A stretch of 64,000 nt of DNA. It comes from Sclerodactyla briareus. Its lineage: Eukaryota > Echinodermata > Holothuroidea > Dendrochirotida > Sclerodactylidae. Numbering within the stretch: the stretch's first letter is position 1; the number at the start of each line of letters is the position of its first letter. A program made the position numbers and the translations under genes. Under the pieces are notes generated by a model, which was given only the letters and a program-made list of their open reading frames with translations, was not told the DNA's origin and searched no databases. The DNA lies in NCBI GenBank assembly GCA_026419785.1, contig JAODTK010001888.1, positions 186,001-250,000 on the forward strand. The letters are read 5' to 3'. This document shows positions 44,579-56,565 of the stretch, in pieces.

Positions 44579-45664
44579 GGCTTCGGTGTTTATCTGCAGT
44601 CTTTTTATTTCGCCAACTACGACAGCTCTTGCTTTGAAGCCCCTCATAATCCATTCATGCTAATCCAGCAATTCTACCTGATGGTGTGACAGGCTAATGA
44701 ACCGTCTTTATTGGTCCTGTGAGAGTTTTTCTGAGTTGCTGTTTGGGAAGCCAGTGTCTGAACCTCATCATAACTCACTCATTGAGTCAGTAGTGACAGG
44801 AGGTTTCAGAAGGGCATCTGCACTATCTGCAAATATCTACATTAAATACAGCTGTTAGTGAATTATTTGCACGTACACCGATTGGAACAGCTGTGACTTC
44901 CGAGATCAACAACCCAGTATCTGGTATGATCATTTGAAGTATGTGATCGTTCCCGATCATTATTGGACCTCCTTTCCTTTCCGACATATCAGCGACTGGA
45001 AATTAAAGTTGAATTGAAAGTCTGAATACTAATACCACAATTGTAGTTACATCTACTGTACCGCTGACTGTCTTCAATCGAGGGAGTGTTCTCTTGATCC
45101 CTTCTTTCAGTCTTCGATCAACCCCTGTAGCTCTGGTCAATGTCCGTCAGAGACATTCATAAAGCCCATGGCCTACACGGTTGCTTTGAAAGATTTTGTT
45201 TTTGTCCGTTATAACCCAATAACTTAACTAAGGTCTAGTCATCAATTGCTCAGTATATTATCGTCGATTCGTCCTACCCACTGGACAAACGATAGTGGTT
45301 CACTGTGAGAATCCTCCAGGAAATGGTAATATATTTTTGTTTGTTGAGCAGTCAGTTTTTTTCTATTTTATAAGGAACTCTGATACGTACACTTAACTAG
45401 GCAATAAATCACATGAAAGAAAATTACTTAACTACTTTCTAATATCTCTCGTTTGTTGTAAATTCTTTATTTAAGTATAGTTCAGCCGTGCAGCACTGCA
45501 CAATATCATATATCACTTCAGATTTAATATAAGGTCTGCTGAAACGTTCAATGATAATTATTGAATATAAAAAAGTGTTGTCACTGTAAATAACTTGAAG
45601 GAATTAAATTAGGTTAATATACATCCCAACGTACCTATGCCACTGTTTTCAGCTCCTCTGGTAC

Positions 45665-45686
45665 ATATGCATATCTTTATGCATAT
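45665..45686. repeat. ATATGCAT inverted repeat
   Basis: ATATGCAT and ATGCATAT with a 6-base spacer. The arms are octamer-like words (ATGCAT). No gene is associated. Confidence 0.45.
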
Positions 45687-46043
45687 CAGTGATTGACTGT
45701 TGTTCTGGCGATAATGTCACTCGTCGTGTACACAATTTCAGAAACCACCGACATGACGTTATCTCCTGTCTAGGCCGCCCGCCGTTACCAACAAAGTTTC
45801 TAGGCACCCTGCATTCTAGTTCTTCGTTTCATTTCGTTTCGTTATTGTGTTTCCTACGTGACCAAACTGAAGTTTTAAACACCAGTTTACAACAACAAGA
45901 TATTCTGAAGAAAAGAAATGTGGAATGAAGTGCACTAGAAACCCTGGTGGCCCTCACCAGGAGCAGTACACGCCTCGAGAACGAAAAGTATACCAAAAGC
46001 ACGTTTCTTTGCAAAACATACAATCAACATATTGCATGTTCTA

Positions 46044-46085
46044 CCCCCCCTCCCCCCCCTCCATCTCCCCATCCCCCTTACCCCA
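46044..46085. repeat. C-rich polypyrimidine tract
   Basis: Runs of C7, C8, C4 and C5 separated by T, CATCT and similar. It is strongly strand-asymmetric and could form a triplex or, on the other strand, a quadruplex. Confidence 0.8.
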
Positions 46086-47294
46086 CATACGGGTCTAGTG
46101 GCAACGTTTTAGAAGTATGATGATATTATTTGGGAAGATCTTACATTTCTACAGAGCTGGAGATTTTGAGGCAATTTATGCCATATACAGGTAGACGCCC
46201 GTACTGGGACTGAGCTGATAATGAGAGCTCGTAAGTGAATGGATTAAAATCTTGGGAGCTTACACCAGAGATCAAAAGTGAAACGAAAGTACTCCGATGC
46301 GCAACACCGCAGACAAGTTCCCTCTGAATTGTTTCGATACAGACTTGGGTCTGGAAGGAACCTAGGAGCATGTCTCTTAATGAGTAGTTTCCATGTATCG
46401 TAAGGTCTGAAAGGTTGATCAAGGTATATCTTGTGGATTAGATATATATGCCCCGTGTTTTCTATAAGGTAAGGGTCGTCATATTTCCGTGAAGACAAGT
46501 TATCCTCGCAGGTGTTATTTCAGTAGTTTTCCATCTTAAAAAGATTTATGCATCCAGGTGATTTCAAATAAGAGAACTGGTGCATGTCACTAACTGAAAA
46601 AGGGAAGCCATATGAGAGGGGGAGAGAAACATATTAATTGTCGATTCAGAAGTTGACGAGAGCATCAGCTAAAATAACCCCTGGTCCCTTATTATTTTTA
46701 CGCTAGCAAAAGGCGAGTAAATCGTCGTGTCAACCGTTCGACTGGCATGAATATTTTTCCTGAAACGGATAAGGAAAAGGCCGACTAATATACTGGAATT
46801 TTAAAAAATATGGTTTCATTCTAATATGCTAACGGAACGCTATCATGAATATGAGCACATTTTGGTTCCAGTGGTGGGAGTGATAACCTTTCTATATTAA
46901 TGCAATACACGTCCCTTATACATTGTAAATTACCTATTGTACCGTCCAGAAGTCCAAAATTCTAGATTAAACATTGCATGGATACACGAATACTCAACAG
47001 GTTTACGGTAATAAATTTTCATATAATCATGGGTGACGTGAAAACGAGAATTGCACAAGCGGTGTATGTATTAATATGTTGATATGTGGCAGAGGAGCCA
47101 TTTTACGACAACCAATGTACACACCTATTCAATTGTGAGTCCACATACGCGAACAGCACAAATTCTGGTTTAGGCCACGCATTAAATCACTGCTGATGAA
47201 ACATTAATGTTTAACGGTTTCATGTAAGACGTATGTAATACTGATAAACTCCTCCTTGTATGTAAATGAGTACATAAAAATTGGGTTGTAAAGT

Positions 47295-47745
47295 ACAAAT
47301 AAAATAATAATAATAATAATAATAATAATAAAGCAGTCAAAATGAATGGGTCTTAACAAGTTTTTTGAGAACATTAGGGAGAAAATGTTGTTCTAATGTC
47401 AGTCACAGCCCAACCTGGAATCTTTGTCACCAGACGCAGTAACCGTGAAGAGACCGAAATGGGATACTTAGGAGAATAGTTATTAGCTGAGATCTGAGAT
47501 GTCGTCGGAGGTATAGAGGATAAAAAAAAAAATCCTCCAAATACCCAGGAGCCAAAATCCGTACTGGCAGCCATGCAACGGAGAACTTCAAGTATCGAAG
47601 CAGCATCAACTCTTCTGTCGATGGCGGGTCTTAGGCGAGCTGCACTGTTCTGAAGCCTCTGCATTCTACTTAGATCCCTGGGCGATAGTAGAGTAATTGG
47701 AGCGTTACCCTAGGTCTAGACTCATATAAAGGGTGCACGTGTAGC
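47295..47745 (-). mobile_element. L2-like retrotransposon 3' end with (ATT)n tail
   Basis: Minus-strand translation gives MQRLQNSAARL at about 47,632-47,664, the strongly conserved (L/V)Q(R/K)LQNSAARL phrase after the RT of L2/CR1-like elements. It is followed, across frame changes, by AWLPVRI (for HWLPVRxRI), YSPKYPISVSSRLL (for YxPxRxLRSS) and FSPNVLKKLVKTHSF (for FKKxLKTHLF). It then passes into an (ATT)n tail (plus strand AAT repeat, 47,301-47,331). Upstream of the motif the minus strand also shows a weak LSPRDLSR remnant. It is a 5'-truncated, frame-broken copy. The microsatellite tail is itself typical for this element type. Confidence 0.75.
47301..47331. repeat. (AAT)n microsatellite
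   Basis: About ten AAT units. It probably arose as the 3' tail of the adjoining minus-strand retroelement fragment. Confidence 0.9.
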
Positions 47746-48115
47746 GTGCTGCAGTCAATCAAGAATTAACGAATCGGCGAATTGTCAACAGGTACTGATA
47801 CGGAAAAGTCTAATGGTAAACTATAAGGAGAAAACATAAATGATCATCAACGCAAAAGCTATGAGAGATTTGTCTTGGGGGGTGTGGGGGGTTGAGGTCG
47901 GAACTCAAGGGAAGTCGCCCCTTCAGAAGGCCTCCCACCACTCCATGCAAAAAGTACAACTCATGGGCACCTAGGACACATGCTGCTGCAATATTTGCTA
48001 AATAAACAGCTGCAAAACTCTACGGAACTGCCCAAAAAAGTTTTTGGTTCAATTTACCTAACACCTCAAATTATTAAATGATTGTCACTTGGGTCATGAG
48101 TGGCAGGCTACTGAC

Positions 48116-48142
48116 CCCCCCCCCCTTCGGGGTACGCCACTG
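48116..48142 (-). mobile_element. Solo CAGTGGCG-type transposon end
   Basis: A C-run, TTCGGGG and then TACGCCACTG ends at 48,142. On the minus strand this begins CAGTGGCGTACCCCGAAGGG, a common start for hAT-like terminal inverted repeats. The CCCC-TTC-GGGG also forms a small hairpin. A clear left end was not found. Confidence 0.45.
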
Positions 48143-50734
48143 TATCGACGCCGGGGTTATTGTGAGACACAAAGTATGATGTGTGGCGGCCTGGGGGCAA
48201 TAATATTTCGTACCTATGCCTGCCCTAATTTTTATATGAAACGTGTATCCATTAGTTAATTTATAATAAATTGTTTCGGTTTTATTTTTTGGGTGTGTGA
48301 ATAATCTATGTGGATGCTGTTAGCGATAATATGATATGCCCATTACTCTCAACCCCGTAGCTAGCTGTCTAGTTTTTCTTTCAATTATAAACACAACCAT
48401 AAATATTGAAACATTAACCATAAAGATTCGTAACGCCTGCATAACTGACTCTCATCCCAACATACAACACTTAAGTTGAATTGCAGATTCAACGATGAAC
48501 CCGCATTTGTGTAGACTGATTTATCCCAAGCGAATAACGACTGTGGTTCTGTGATGATAGATTACTATGCAGATATTCGAACCGAATGTAGTAATTTATC
48601 GCTCTTTTTTTTAAATCCATTTTTATCTGATAGTATAACCTCAGAAAGTCACAAGGTGGATCAAAACCAAGGAACCGAGCATGTCCATGTTAAATTATGG
48701 GCAGAAAGAATGACATATTCGCAATATTATTATATGCATTTTTGAATATCAATTTGTAGAGGAAGCCGGCAGTGAGGGCCTGAAATCATAAGGAGGTAAG
48801 TATGAACAAGAAGTAGTCAGGAAAATAGATTAGAAATTCCTCCCAAGAAATTTCGTGATTTATGAAGCTATTACCCCATCCTTAAATGAACAAGTAGAGG
48901 AGAAATTGTTGTGAACGTTTCGGTCGGTAGATGTCAGGTAAAAGAGGTTTGAGTGGTCTGGTGGAGACGTTGATAAATGTCAAATAACGTGCTTGGGGAT
49001 TCCGGCTCTATAGGACAATGGCTCTGGACCTTTCCTACTGCCATTTTCCCGGGGTTGATTCGCAAGACTGAAGGAGTCTCACAAGTATGGGAATGTTTCT
49101 TTAGGGAAAATTCACAACCTATATTTTCATTCTGCAAACTGAAGTATGATTCCCTTGTGCATTCCGTTTTCTCGAAGAGTAATTCGATCGCGGACGGTTT
49201 CACATTGCATCTATAGATGAAGTGCCTTATAGACCATTGCCAATTTGCACAAGTTGGCCACTTGACTTAGGTCACTCGCTCGACTGAGTGCGCTGTTAGA
49301 TCCACGATTAATGTGGTGTGCATTTCAGACATTCGATCATTTCAACGAAGTGTACTGTCCATCGGTTCTTTGTGATATCTTGATCATACTATGACGGGTC
49401 TATGTATATGATAATACATAGTTCTTAGGAAACGAAATGATTGAGTTTCCAAAATACCTACCCCAGGAGCGTTCTAAAGAACATCACAGATAGGTAGCGA
49501 AAAACATGATATCATAAATCTCCCTAAAAGGCAAGGATGCAATGACTAGTATTCGTGTCAAAACAGTGAAATAAAAATAAAAAGAATACACAAACTACTA
49601 ACAGTTGAATGCACATTAGTTTGGGAAGATCTACGGATGCAGCCAAGATTATTCATGCTGTTATATAGGGAGGTTCAAAACAAATTAGAAGGATATTGTA
49701 AATTAATCGAACCTCGACGATGGGAAAGAGATATATCGATGCATAACAAGCATCTATATGACAACAAGGCCACGCCGAGGAACTCCCGAGTTTCAGCCGA
49801 AATGAAGTGACCTGGGATGAAGTGATGTTTTTAATTAGAAAATTACAACGTGTTTGTATTTGGATTTGTGTGTGCGTTCAGTCAGATTTGTGTGAATTAG
49901 TAGAATTGAACAAGGTTAAAAATGAAGACTAACAATGTAAAGTTATGGTTTCTTAACGCATACGGATGTTCCTAATTCTGTAGCTCCGTGTATTACAGGG
50001 AGCTGACAACCAAAGCAGGATATCACATTCACAGTTGCAGCAAGAATACAACACTGAATGAGACCAGCTGAATTAGTATAGTTAGTAAAGAATAGGATCT
50101 TGTTCACGCACCAGCAAAAAATATAATATTATTCTCATAATTCTTCCACAAACTTTTTAAACCCAAATTGTCATTTATTCGGTTAGCCCAGGAGCAGGAT
50201 CTAGTAAAGAATTGCATTATTTATCGCGATCACGGTCGCAAGGTGCCGCAAGCTGAAGATCAATATGAGTGACTGAAATTTGCAGTACGCTAGCTGTACG
50301 ATATGCACATCCATGAAAAAAACAAATAGTGGCACTGCAGCCGCGCACGTGGGTTGTAGCAGGAAGGGAAGCAAAAATCCTTGCTCAAATGGAGCTATCC
50401 TGGAACTCACATGTTAAACTTCCTCGTGGGTATTCGTACGTTTCCCTATCAATTGATGTGGAGGGAAATACGGTAGGCGCATTATCGATGACAAGGAGTT
50501 GTGTGGCATGAAACAATGCTCAGTCAAGAGTTGATAAAAGGACAGTGGGGGGCAGAGGAAGAACGTACAGTGACTCAGTCAAACCCGAGTAATGGACCTA
50601 CAGTCTACCGTCATGAATATAAGCCGATCGATGGCAAAGAGATGTGTTACCTTTATTGCGTAAAGTTGTGGGCATTTTGCGAGGTATATGGCTGTCTCGT
50701 CAGAATGTAGACCAAACCACTCGGCAAGAAAATA

Positions 50735-50760
50735 CGAGGATGATACCTAACTTTATGAGA
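50735..50760 (+). repeat. Family D-like short match
   Basis: CGGCAAGAAAATACGAGGATG followed by ATACCTAACTTTATG resembles the GGCAAGTAATCCGAGGATGATACCTAAT core of repeat family D. Homology outside these 40 bp was not seen, so this may be a fragment or chance. Confidence 0.35.
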
Positions 50761-51012
50761 AAACAAAGTAGTAGCATGAAACATGACATCGGAACATCTC
50801 CTAAAGAGCAAGGAATAGATGGGAATAGTAATTGGAGTATCGAATAAACAGTAAAAAAAAAAAAATAATAATTGGCCAAAAATCATTGGCGCGGAATATG
50901 TGTCAATGGACATGATGTATCACCCACCGTACTGTTTTACCTTAAGTTTACAGGGGACGAAGTGAGTTTAATTGTTTATTTGACGATGATGAAAATCGGG
51001 GATGTGCAATGT

Positions 51013-51046
51013 AAGTAAGTATGTAAGTAAGGAAGTAAGTAAAACT
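51013..51046. repeat. (GTAA)n microsatellite, 3' tail of a retroelement
   Basis: About eight GTAA-type units with one GTAT and one GGAA variant. It lies exactly at the 3' terminus of the minus-strand element. Confidence 0.9.
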
Positions 51047-51499
51047 TTAATTTATCCCTTAAGGGAAAAATTGATAGGCTCGCATGTACAATAAGACAGA
51101 ACAGAATGATAGGGGTAGAAAGGACGAACGAAGGAAATAATAAGAGTTTCCGTACTGAAGTTTAAAGTAGAAGACTACTAAGAGTAAACGACAATTGAAG
51201 ATTTTAATGCAAGGAGGGATGACGGACGACGTTGTGACGATTTGTTAACTGATTCGAAACATCATCCGCACAATCGAGGGATTATTGCAGTGCTGAAACA
51301 ATGGTAGACTCTCGTCAGCCGGTATATAAAACTCCATTGTCGGCTGATTCCCTCCCAGAATACGATTAACCTGTCTGATAACAGAATCAATGATGTTTTA
51401 TCATTAGCAGGACATCACCACCCAGGATGTCATACAAGTCTCATCACGCTACAATGACTGGTTAAAGAAACGATATGAGAATACGAGGTCAATTCCCAA

Positions 51500-52190
51500 A
51501 CTCATCTACGGAGCATACAAAACTGGGGTTATACTCATGCCACGCCAGTTGAGCATCAATAACAACACCAAGCTATTGGTAGGATGTGACTGGTTCTACA
51601 GGATTTTTTTGCATCACAATCCTCTCGTTTTGTGCCTTGACCCTTCTGGAATCAATAATAATTCCTTTGTTTTCCTAACATTAAGCTCCAGGAAGCTCTG
51701 GTCACAATATTTCTACGACAAATGATTAATTTGATCATGCTTATACACTCTCAGCAATTTCTCAATCAAACAGACCTACGGGGGTGTCATCTGCAAATTT
51801 ACTAAATGCCAAACTATCAGCCGTGGATCTCACATCCGAGTGGACAGAGTGAATAAAAAGGGGCTAGCGTACTCGAGTATGAAATCTGACATACAGTCGG
51901 ACGAGCAAAGATGAACACATGAGAACGAGTAGTAAGATAGTTCGAGTATCCAAATAATGAGACCATGTGAAATATTCCTTCATCACCGAGGCCGAAGGCA
52001 TCCATGAGGATTATGACAGGTTTGTTGGGCTATCGGAAGGTTAAACAAGACAAACGTTTCCATGAAGCGGGTGCTGGTCTTGTACAGATAAAGATGAAAT
52101 GTGAGTAAAAATGTCGGCACAGGTTTTCAATACCCGTGGTTCCAGTTGGTCTGGTCCGGCAGCTCAAAGCATTAAACGACTAAATTTTCA
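51500..52190 (-). pseudogene. Reverse transcriptase remnant of the 51-53 kb element
   Basis: In order on the minus strand: a CADIF segment and QDQHPLHGN (about 52,080-52,140), echoing the LSLxxxxVPxxWK block before RT core 1; SVMKEYF (about 51,965-51,990), for the T(P/S)xVMKxFE block; TADSLAFSKFADDTPVGLF (about 51,775-51,830), with the catalytic FADD; ELPGA and ENKGIIIDSRR (about 51,650-51,700), for the ELNVxKTKELxIDFRR phrase; and VVIDAQLAWHE (about 51,533-51,565), for LGVxIDxxLxWxxH. At least four stops interrupt. The motif set identifies it beyond reasonable doubt as a Jockey/CR1-type RT. Confidence 0.85.
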
Positions 52191-52290
52191 CGATAAACTT
52201 CCCCTGTACACACAAGGGTTTATCCTCATCATAAACCGTCGAATGAATCTCTGAGATGATCGACCTGTGTGTGTAGAAAATCTATGAGAA

Positions 52291-53010
52291 TCAATCGATG
52301 TAAAAACTGTTCAATGCGAGCGCGTAATCAATAGAGGGTATTTGAGGAGAATAGATTGTGATTGTAACGTGTACCCACTCATCAAAATGGATTCCCTCCC
52401 AGGCTTGTTTCATCTTATTTTCGTAAAATCGGGATTTCAATCTTAAGTCTGTAAATAGCTTCTCCTTGCTAATACATTTTTTCAGTCTTCTGGGACTGCT
52501 TCCAGTCTCTATTGCTGTCCCACTCACTGCCCCCACAAAGAGTGATTGCCTATGTTATTCATTGATGTCAGTTGAATGAACAGATAAACAGTCCAATATG
52601 TCGTATCCAGTGTCGATTGCAGCTGATCGAGTGACTCGGGGCTCCACTGCTTGCCTGTTATCACACGGGGCTCTGCCTTGACCAATTGGTCGATACGAGG
52701 ATACACTGATACCAGGAGGTTGTGATCCGATTCCCCAAGGAGAGGCATACTTGCATTGTAATTGTCTTTAACGTTCGAGTAACACCGACCGGGTAGCCTC
52801 TCCCGAGTGAGGCGTTCCCATGTTGAAAGTATGATCACCCCGGTTTTTCTTCAGGTTGGTAGGGTTAAAAATCCCCACAATGACGATAATTGCATAGTGG
52901 TGGAGATCTCCGCGTCCTGTATACCTTTGCTAAGTTCTTCGGCAGCCTCTCTGACCACATTAACGTTTGAGGATTTACCGAGGTAGACAGTTAGAATGTA
53001 GACAGTCAGT
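52291..53010 (-). pseudogene. Endonuclease and linker of the 51-53 kb element
   Basis: The 104-codon open frame at 52,524-52,838 contains CYSNVKDNYNASMPLLGESDH and then NLLVSVYPR. The CY(S/G)NxKDAYxAxxxPxLG(R/E)(S/A)DHN phrase is diagnostic for the end of CR1/Rex1 endonucleases, with the catalytic SDH. It continues with KQWSPESLDQLQSTLDTTYW, matching the VKxWTxEAxxxLQxCFxxTDW linker. The frame at 52,291-52,536 adds a KSRFYENKMKQAWEGI block, matching the (N)NMKxAWEGI phrase that precedes the RT. Further upstream, about 52,850-53,000, VVREAAEEL recalls the ANVxxAAxxVAD helix of the endonuclease. It is relatively well preserved. Confidence 0.85.
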
Positions 53011-56000
53011 GATGTACTGGCTACAAGTTTGTTTTGAGTTCCCTTTTGGATGCCTGCACTTTCAGTAAGAGAGAAAACATTTAATAAATGTGTTCCTCGC
53101 CATCCCCGTCTGTGTCAGGTTTATTATTAGCATGAGTCAATGAATCACTAGAGGCATTTTGGCCTCCTTTATCGCTGAGCTCCTGACCCCATATCCGATC
53201 AATTCGTTTAAATAAAATCATGATTCAGAAATGTGAAAGTGTGCGTTCATATTGGATTGTCGGAGCTCAAGGCACAGTCCAAACCCTATCGGGAGTTGTA
53301 GAAGGCGCGCGACGTTGAGGTTTTCGTGTATATTGAAGCTAAACTGTGATTTCCAAAGGAAGCTGGTGATATGTTGTGAACTGACTGTTGAAAATCGTCA
53401 GCTGATATTATATTCCTATTCCTCCCTTTACACTGCTAGAATTACAACTGGCGACTCACTCTGTCTCTGATTTATCATCATAGGTGAGTTGAATCTTTTC
53501 TTGATAATCCGCATCAATAGATTGGTGCTCTTCCATATTATACGCCCCGAGTTTTGTTTGACGCGTCCCGAGTCTCAGCTAACGCTACCCGTTCTGTTCT
53601 CCAGCAAGCTTGCTCCCGGCCGTTGAACTCGATATGGGTGCCAGGTGGAACCGAACGAATGTTATTGGCTACGTTCAACAATTGCGACGTCGAAAGCGCA
53701 CGAAGATCTCGATATCAAACTCTGAGTGACGGAACTATAATTCTCATGTCGGCTTTTGTCTGTTCATGGCGATTTCATTACAATGACGACCAACAGTCAA
53801 TGAATGCTGGAATATCTCAAGTGTAGGTCCCTACTACCCATTATATCAGAGCTATTAACATATGAATGGTCGTCATTCGAGATAACACTGCTCGTTTCAT
53901 GGCAAATCACGTGAAGAAATGTATGCATAGTCGTAGATACCACTGAGCTAATTGCCTCCCGATGTGATCATCCGTGGTTATCTAGTCTCGTCATGGCCCT
54001 TGTGGCACCATCTAGCTGAAATACTACGCATTGTCGCATGTCTGATTTTAGTATATAAACCAGCGTAACAGAAAAAGCAGTGACCGGCCTACTTTGCCAA
54101 CTGCCCACGACAATTGTCTCCTGCGTGCGGGATTCAACGTAAATATCAACAGCCTTTATGATTCATTTATGAAAGCTATGGTTTGTCAACCCTGGTTGAA
54201 ATCAACATACTTTACGACACCTGGATATTAATTGCATATGACCTACATTTATTAGTGTACCCCATGATTCTGTCACAAATTATACAAATCTAAAACGATC
54301 GAGACAGGCTGTCGGTAATATCTTTGGCCACGTCGCACAACCTTCTTCTTACAACTTAATAATTATTTGACATTTAGTAACTCTTCGGTTATAGCCAGTT
54401 TCAATGAAATTGGTTTACTACAGTGTTGTACATTTGAAGCACTGTTGCCCCTCTACCTGGGTTCATTATTGGTACTCATCTTGTCTCATTGCAAATCATT
54501 CCCATAAGACAAATCCATAAATAATTTTTGAAAATTATATCCTATTTTAGTGACGAGAAATACTTTTAACCATTGACCTTCACTAGAATTATCAATGTTT
54601 TGTTATTTGTTTGTTTCGTGGTGTTGTCACGCCTTAGTTTCCATTCGTACAGCGCTTCAATACGAGTTGCCGTGGGCGGATATTACATGTCAGTTGCTCT
54701 TATTCAGCACAGGGCTGCTTCATAGGCAATCTCAAGTTATTAGTGGCCCTTCAGTTTGCGTTCTTCTTCTCAATATCAGGTCATTATTGGGGTACAGTTG
54801 CATCTGTTGTTTATATCACTTGTTATTATATGTAAGCACGGTCGATTCGATTCAACAGAAAATTAGAGCTGTTGCGTTCTTTACTTATACAACCCTATAC
54901 AGATCTGCTATATAAGACAGTGCGTGGTAACATAGCGAAGGATATAGTTGCCTAGAGTGCCGACTTACAAGCAATGCATGGTTTGCCATTTGATATCTTC
55001 ATTTTATAGTGAAATTTAGAATGCCACTGAAGACTCCTAAAATACATTCCATAGCAAAATTACTTTCGAAAATTTCACAATTAGGAGGCCCAGATGGCGG
55101 ATTCCACCTTTTGATGACTTTGCGGTGGTGAAAATAACACCACACTAAGGAATATAGTATAACTGGTTGCGTTTTGCTCCGTACTAGCTCAGCAACGCTA
55201 TGCGTGCAGTGTTGAGCGCGCGTAATGCTGTCCGCCATTCGGTCCGGGCAAAATCGCAGGTTAAGTGCGCGAATGTTTACGTAGCCTACTCCCTGCATGA
55301 ATAGTAGATTGCAATCTACTGACGAACGTGTTTAACGAAACGAGTGTAAATTGGTAGCTAGAATACACTATAATATAATTAGGTTTAAATGCAAAATAAT
55401 TTAATACGAAAAACTATTGAAGGGAAATTATGACTGAGGCCGGAAGGGCCGAGGAATATTATCAAAGTTGTATTAGCAGACAAGTGAAACACCGTTACTA
55501 CTACCCCAGCTGAGACGTCCGCGTCTATGTTGCCCAGGTTCTGGTTTTTCTGGTCTCAGTTATTACGGCCCTTGGCACTCGATAGTAATTAGTCTTAGCC
55601 TGGCGAATTAATTATTTTAGACACGGATTGATTTGAGAAGATCTCTCTCTCTCAGACAGGGGCTTGAACTCACGCAGGCTGGCCACAAGATACAGAACGA
55701 AGGACTCGACAAGTACGAGTATAGCCAGTATACGGTGGCCTACAGTCCCGGTGCACTCTACACCATCGGAAACAGATGAAATAGCAGTCCTCAATCCCAG
55801 GTTTTTTGCAATCAACACCCCCACATAGCAGTCGAGTCCATAGCTTGTGGGTCTTCAATATAAACCATGGGGAAGGGGAAGGGGTTTTGCACTATGGCAC
55901 ACCTCTCACCTTCTGGCAATACACTGAATACAGGCTGCTGATATCTCTTATGATTCAAAAATTATTAAACGTAGCCGTCTCCAGGGGGAGGGGGTCGTTA

Positions 56001-56035
56001 AACATGGCCTAGACCCGAATGTGACAACTTCCAAC
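53011..56035. other. Long stretch without recognisable genes
   Basis: About 3 kb. A plus frame at 54,595-54,915 (106 codons, hydrophobic) and frames at 53,252-53,470, 53,554-53,826 and 54,999-55,298 (minus) match no family. A TATATAAAC word at about 54,052-54,060 is an isolated TATA-like motif. At 55,640-55,850 (minus) a B-box-like GAGTTCAAGCCCC and an A-box-like TGGTGTAGAGTG are about 85 bp apart, too far for a standard tRNA promoter. Confidence 0.45.
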
Positions 56036-56062
56036 CAGTGGCGGAGGGGGGTGGGGAGTGGG
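56036..56062 (+). mobile_element. Solo CAGTGGCG-type transposon end
   Basis: CAGTGGCGGAGGGGGGTGGGG starts at 56,036. The CAGTGGCG start plus G-run matches the ends at 22,686 and 48,142 in reverse. No opposite CGCCACTG end was found within the next kilobase. Confidence 0.4.
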
Positions 56063-56565
56063 GGGCACAGTGGAAGGGTTTCGCCACTTAGTTCGTCACT
56101 TCGCATATCATGGGTACTACACTGATCTCCCAACAGAATAACACATACCTTCCACAGCCTCCGTCTGACTACGAGATCTGAAGCAACCTCCGTACGAAGA
56201 TCTAAAACCGGTACATAGGTTGAGCATGCAAGGTAATATTCGCGCTTCTGGGTTTTCAAATTTCTAGTCCCACAGTGTCCCACACACGGCCACTCGGGTT
56301 CTCAGACCAAATTTCACTTCTCCCTCCCCTAAGTTCGACTCCCCCGCTCGAGCTCATCCTCCCTCCCCTTTCACCCACCACACAATAACACGCCCTTTCC
56401 GAAATGGTTTCGGAGCTGAATTGTAGATCAGGACGCTTACTCTCTAGTTCGTCAAACATCCATCGTTTTCAAAATAAATTGCCATGGAACATGGACCGGC
56501 AACAACCATCATTCGCTTCCATGTACTCTAATATCTTGAAAATGTTTTTAGTATTCTATTAATAG

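Larger units (their letters stand above)
44579..47294. other. Unannotated non-coding stretch
   Basis: No gene was recognised. It includes an 8-bp inverted repeat at 45,665-45,686 and a C/T-rich tract at 46,044-46,085. Open frames at 45,689-45,928 and 46,141-46,498 (minus, overlapping) match nothing known. If more of the 43.9-44.3 kb retroelement follows, its motifs are not legible. Confidence 0.5.
47746..51009. other. Unannotated non-coding stretch
   Basis: No gene was recognised. A G-rich segment at 47,877-47,893 and the transposon-like end at 48,116-48,142 may bound one degenerate non-autonomous element of about 270 bp. Open frames at 48,551-48,745, 48,934-49,216 (both strands) and 50,201-50,913 match nothing known. 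Confidence 0.5.
51010..53010 (-). mobile_element. CR1/L2-like non-LTR retrotransposon, broken
   Basis: The minus-strand order is endonuclease (about 52,530-53,010), linker (about 52,290-52,530), RT (about 51,500-52,190) and 3' untranslated region ending at a (TTAC)n-type tract (plus strand GTAA repeat, 51,013-51,046). The 3' UTR carries TTTCCCTTAAGGGATAAA, whose CCCTTAAGGG core is a palindrome next to the terminal repeat. This structure (endonuclease plus RT, tandem-repeat end) is that of the CR1/L2 group. Stops and frameshifts are frequent in the RT part but fewer in the endonuclease-linker part. ORF1 is not recognised, so the copy is 5'-truncated or diverged. Confidence 0.85.

Noticed and set aside
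55640-55850. tRNA-derived element on the minus strand
   Set aside because: The box-like motifs are about 85 bp apart, too far for a type 2 Pol III promoter of usual geometry, and no SINE body was recognised.
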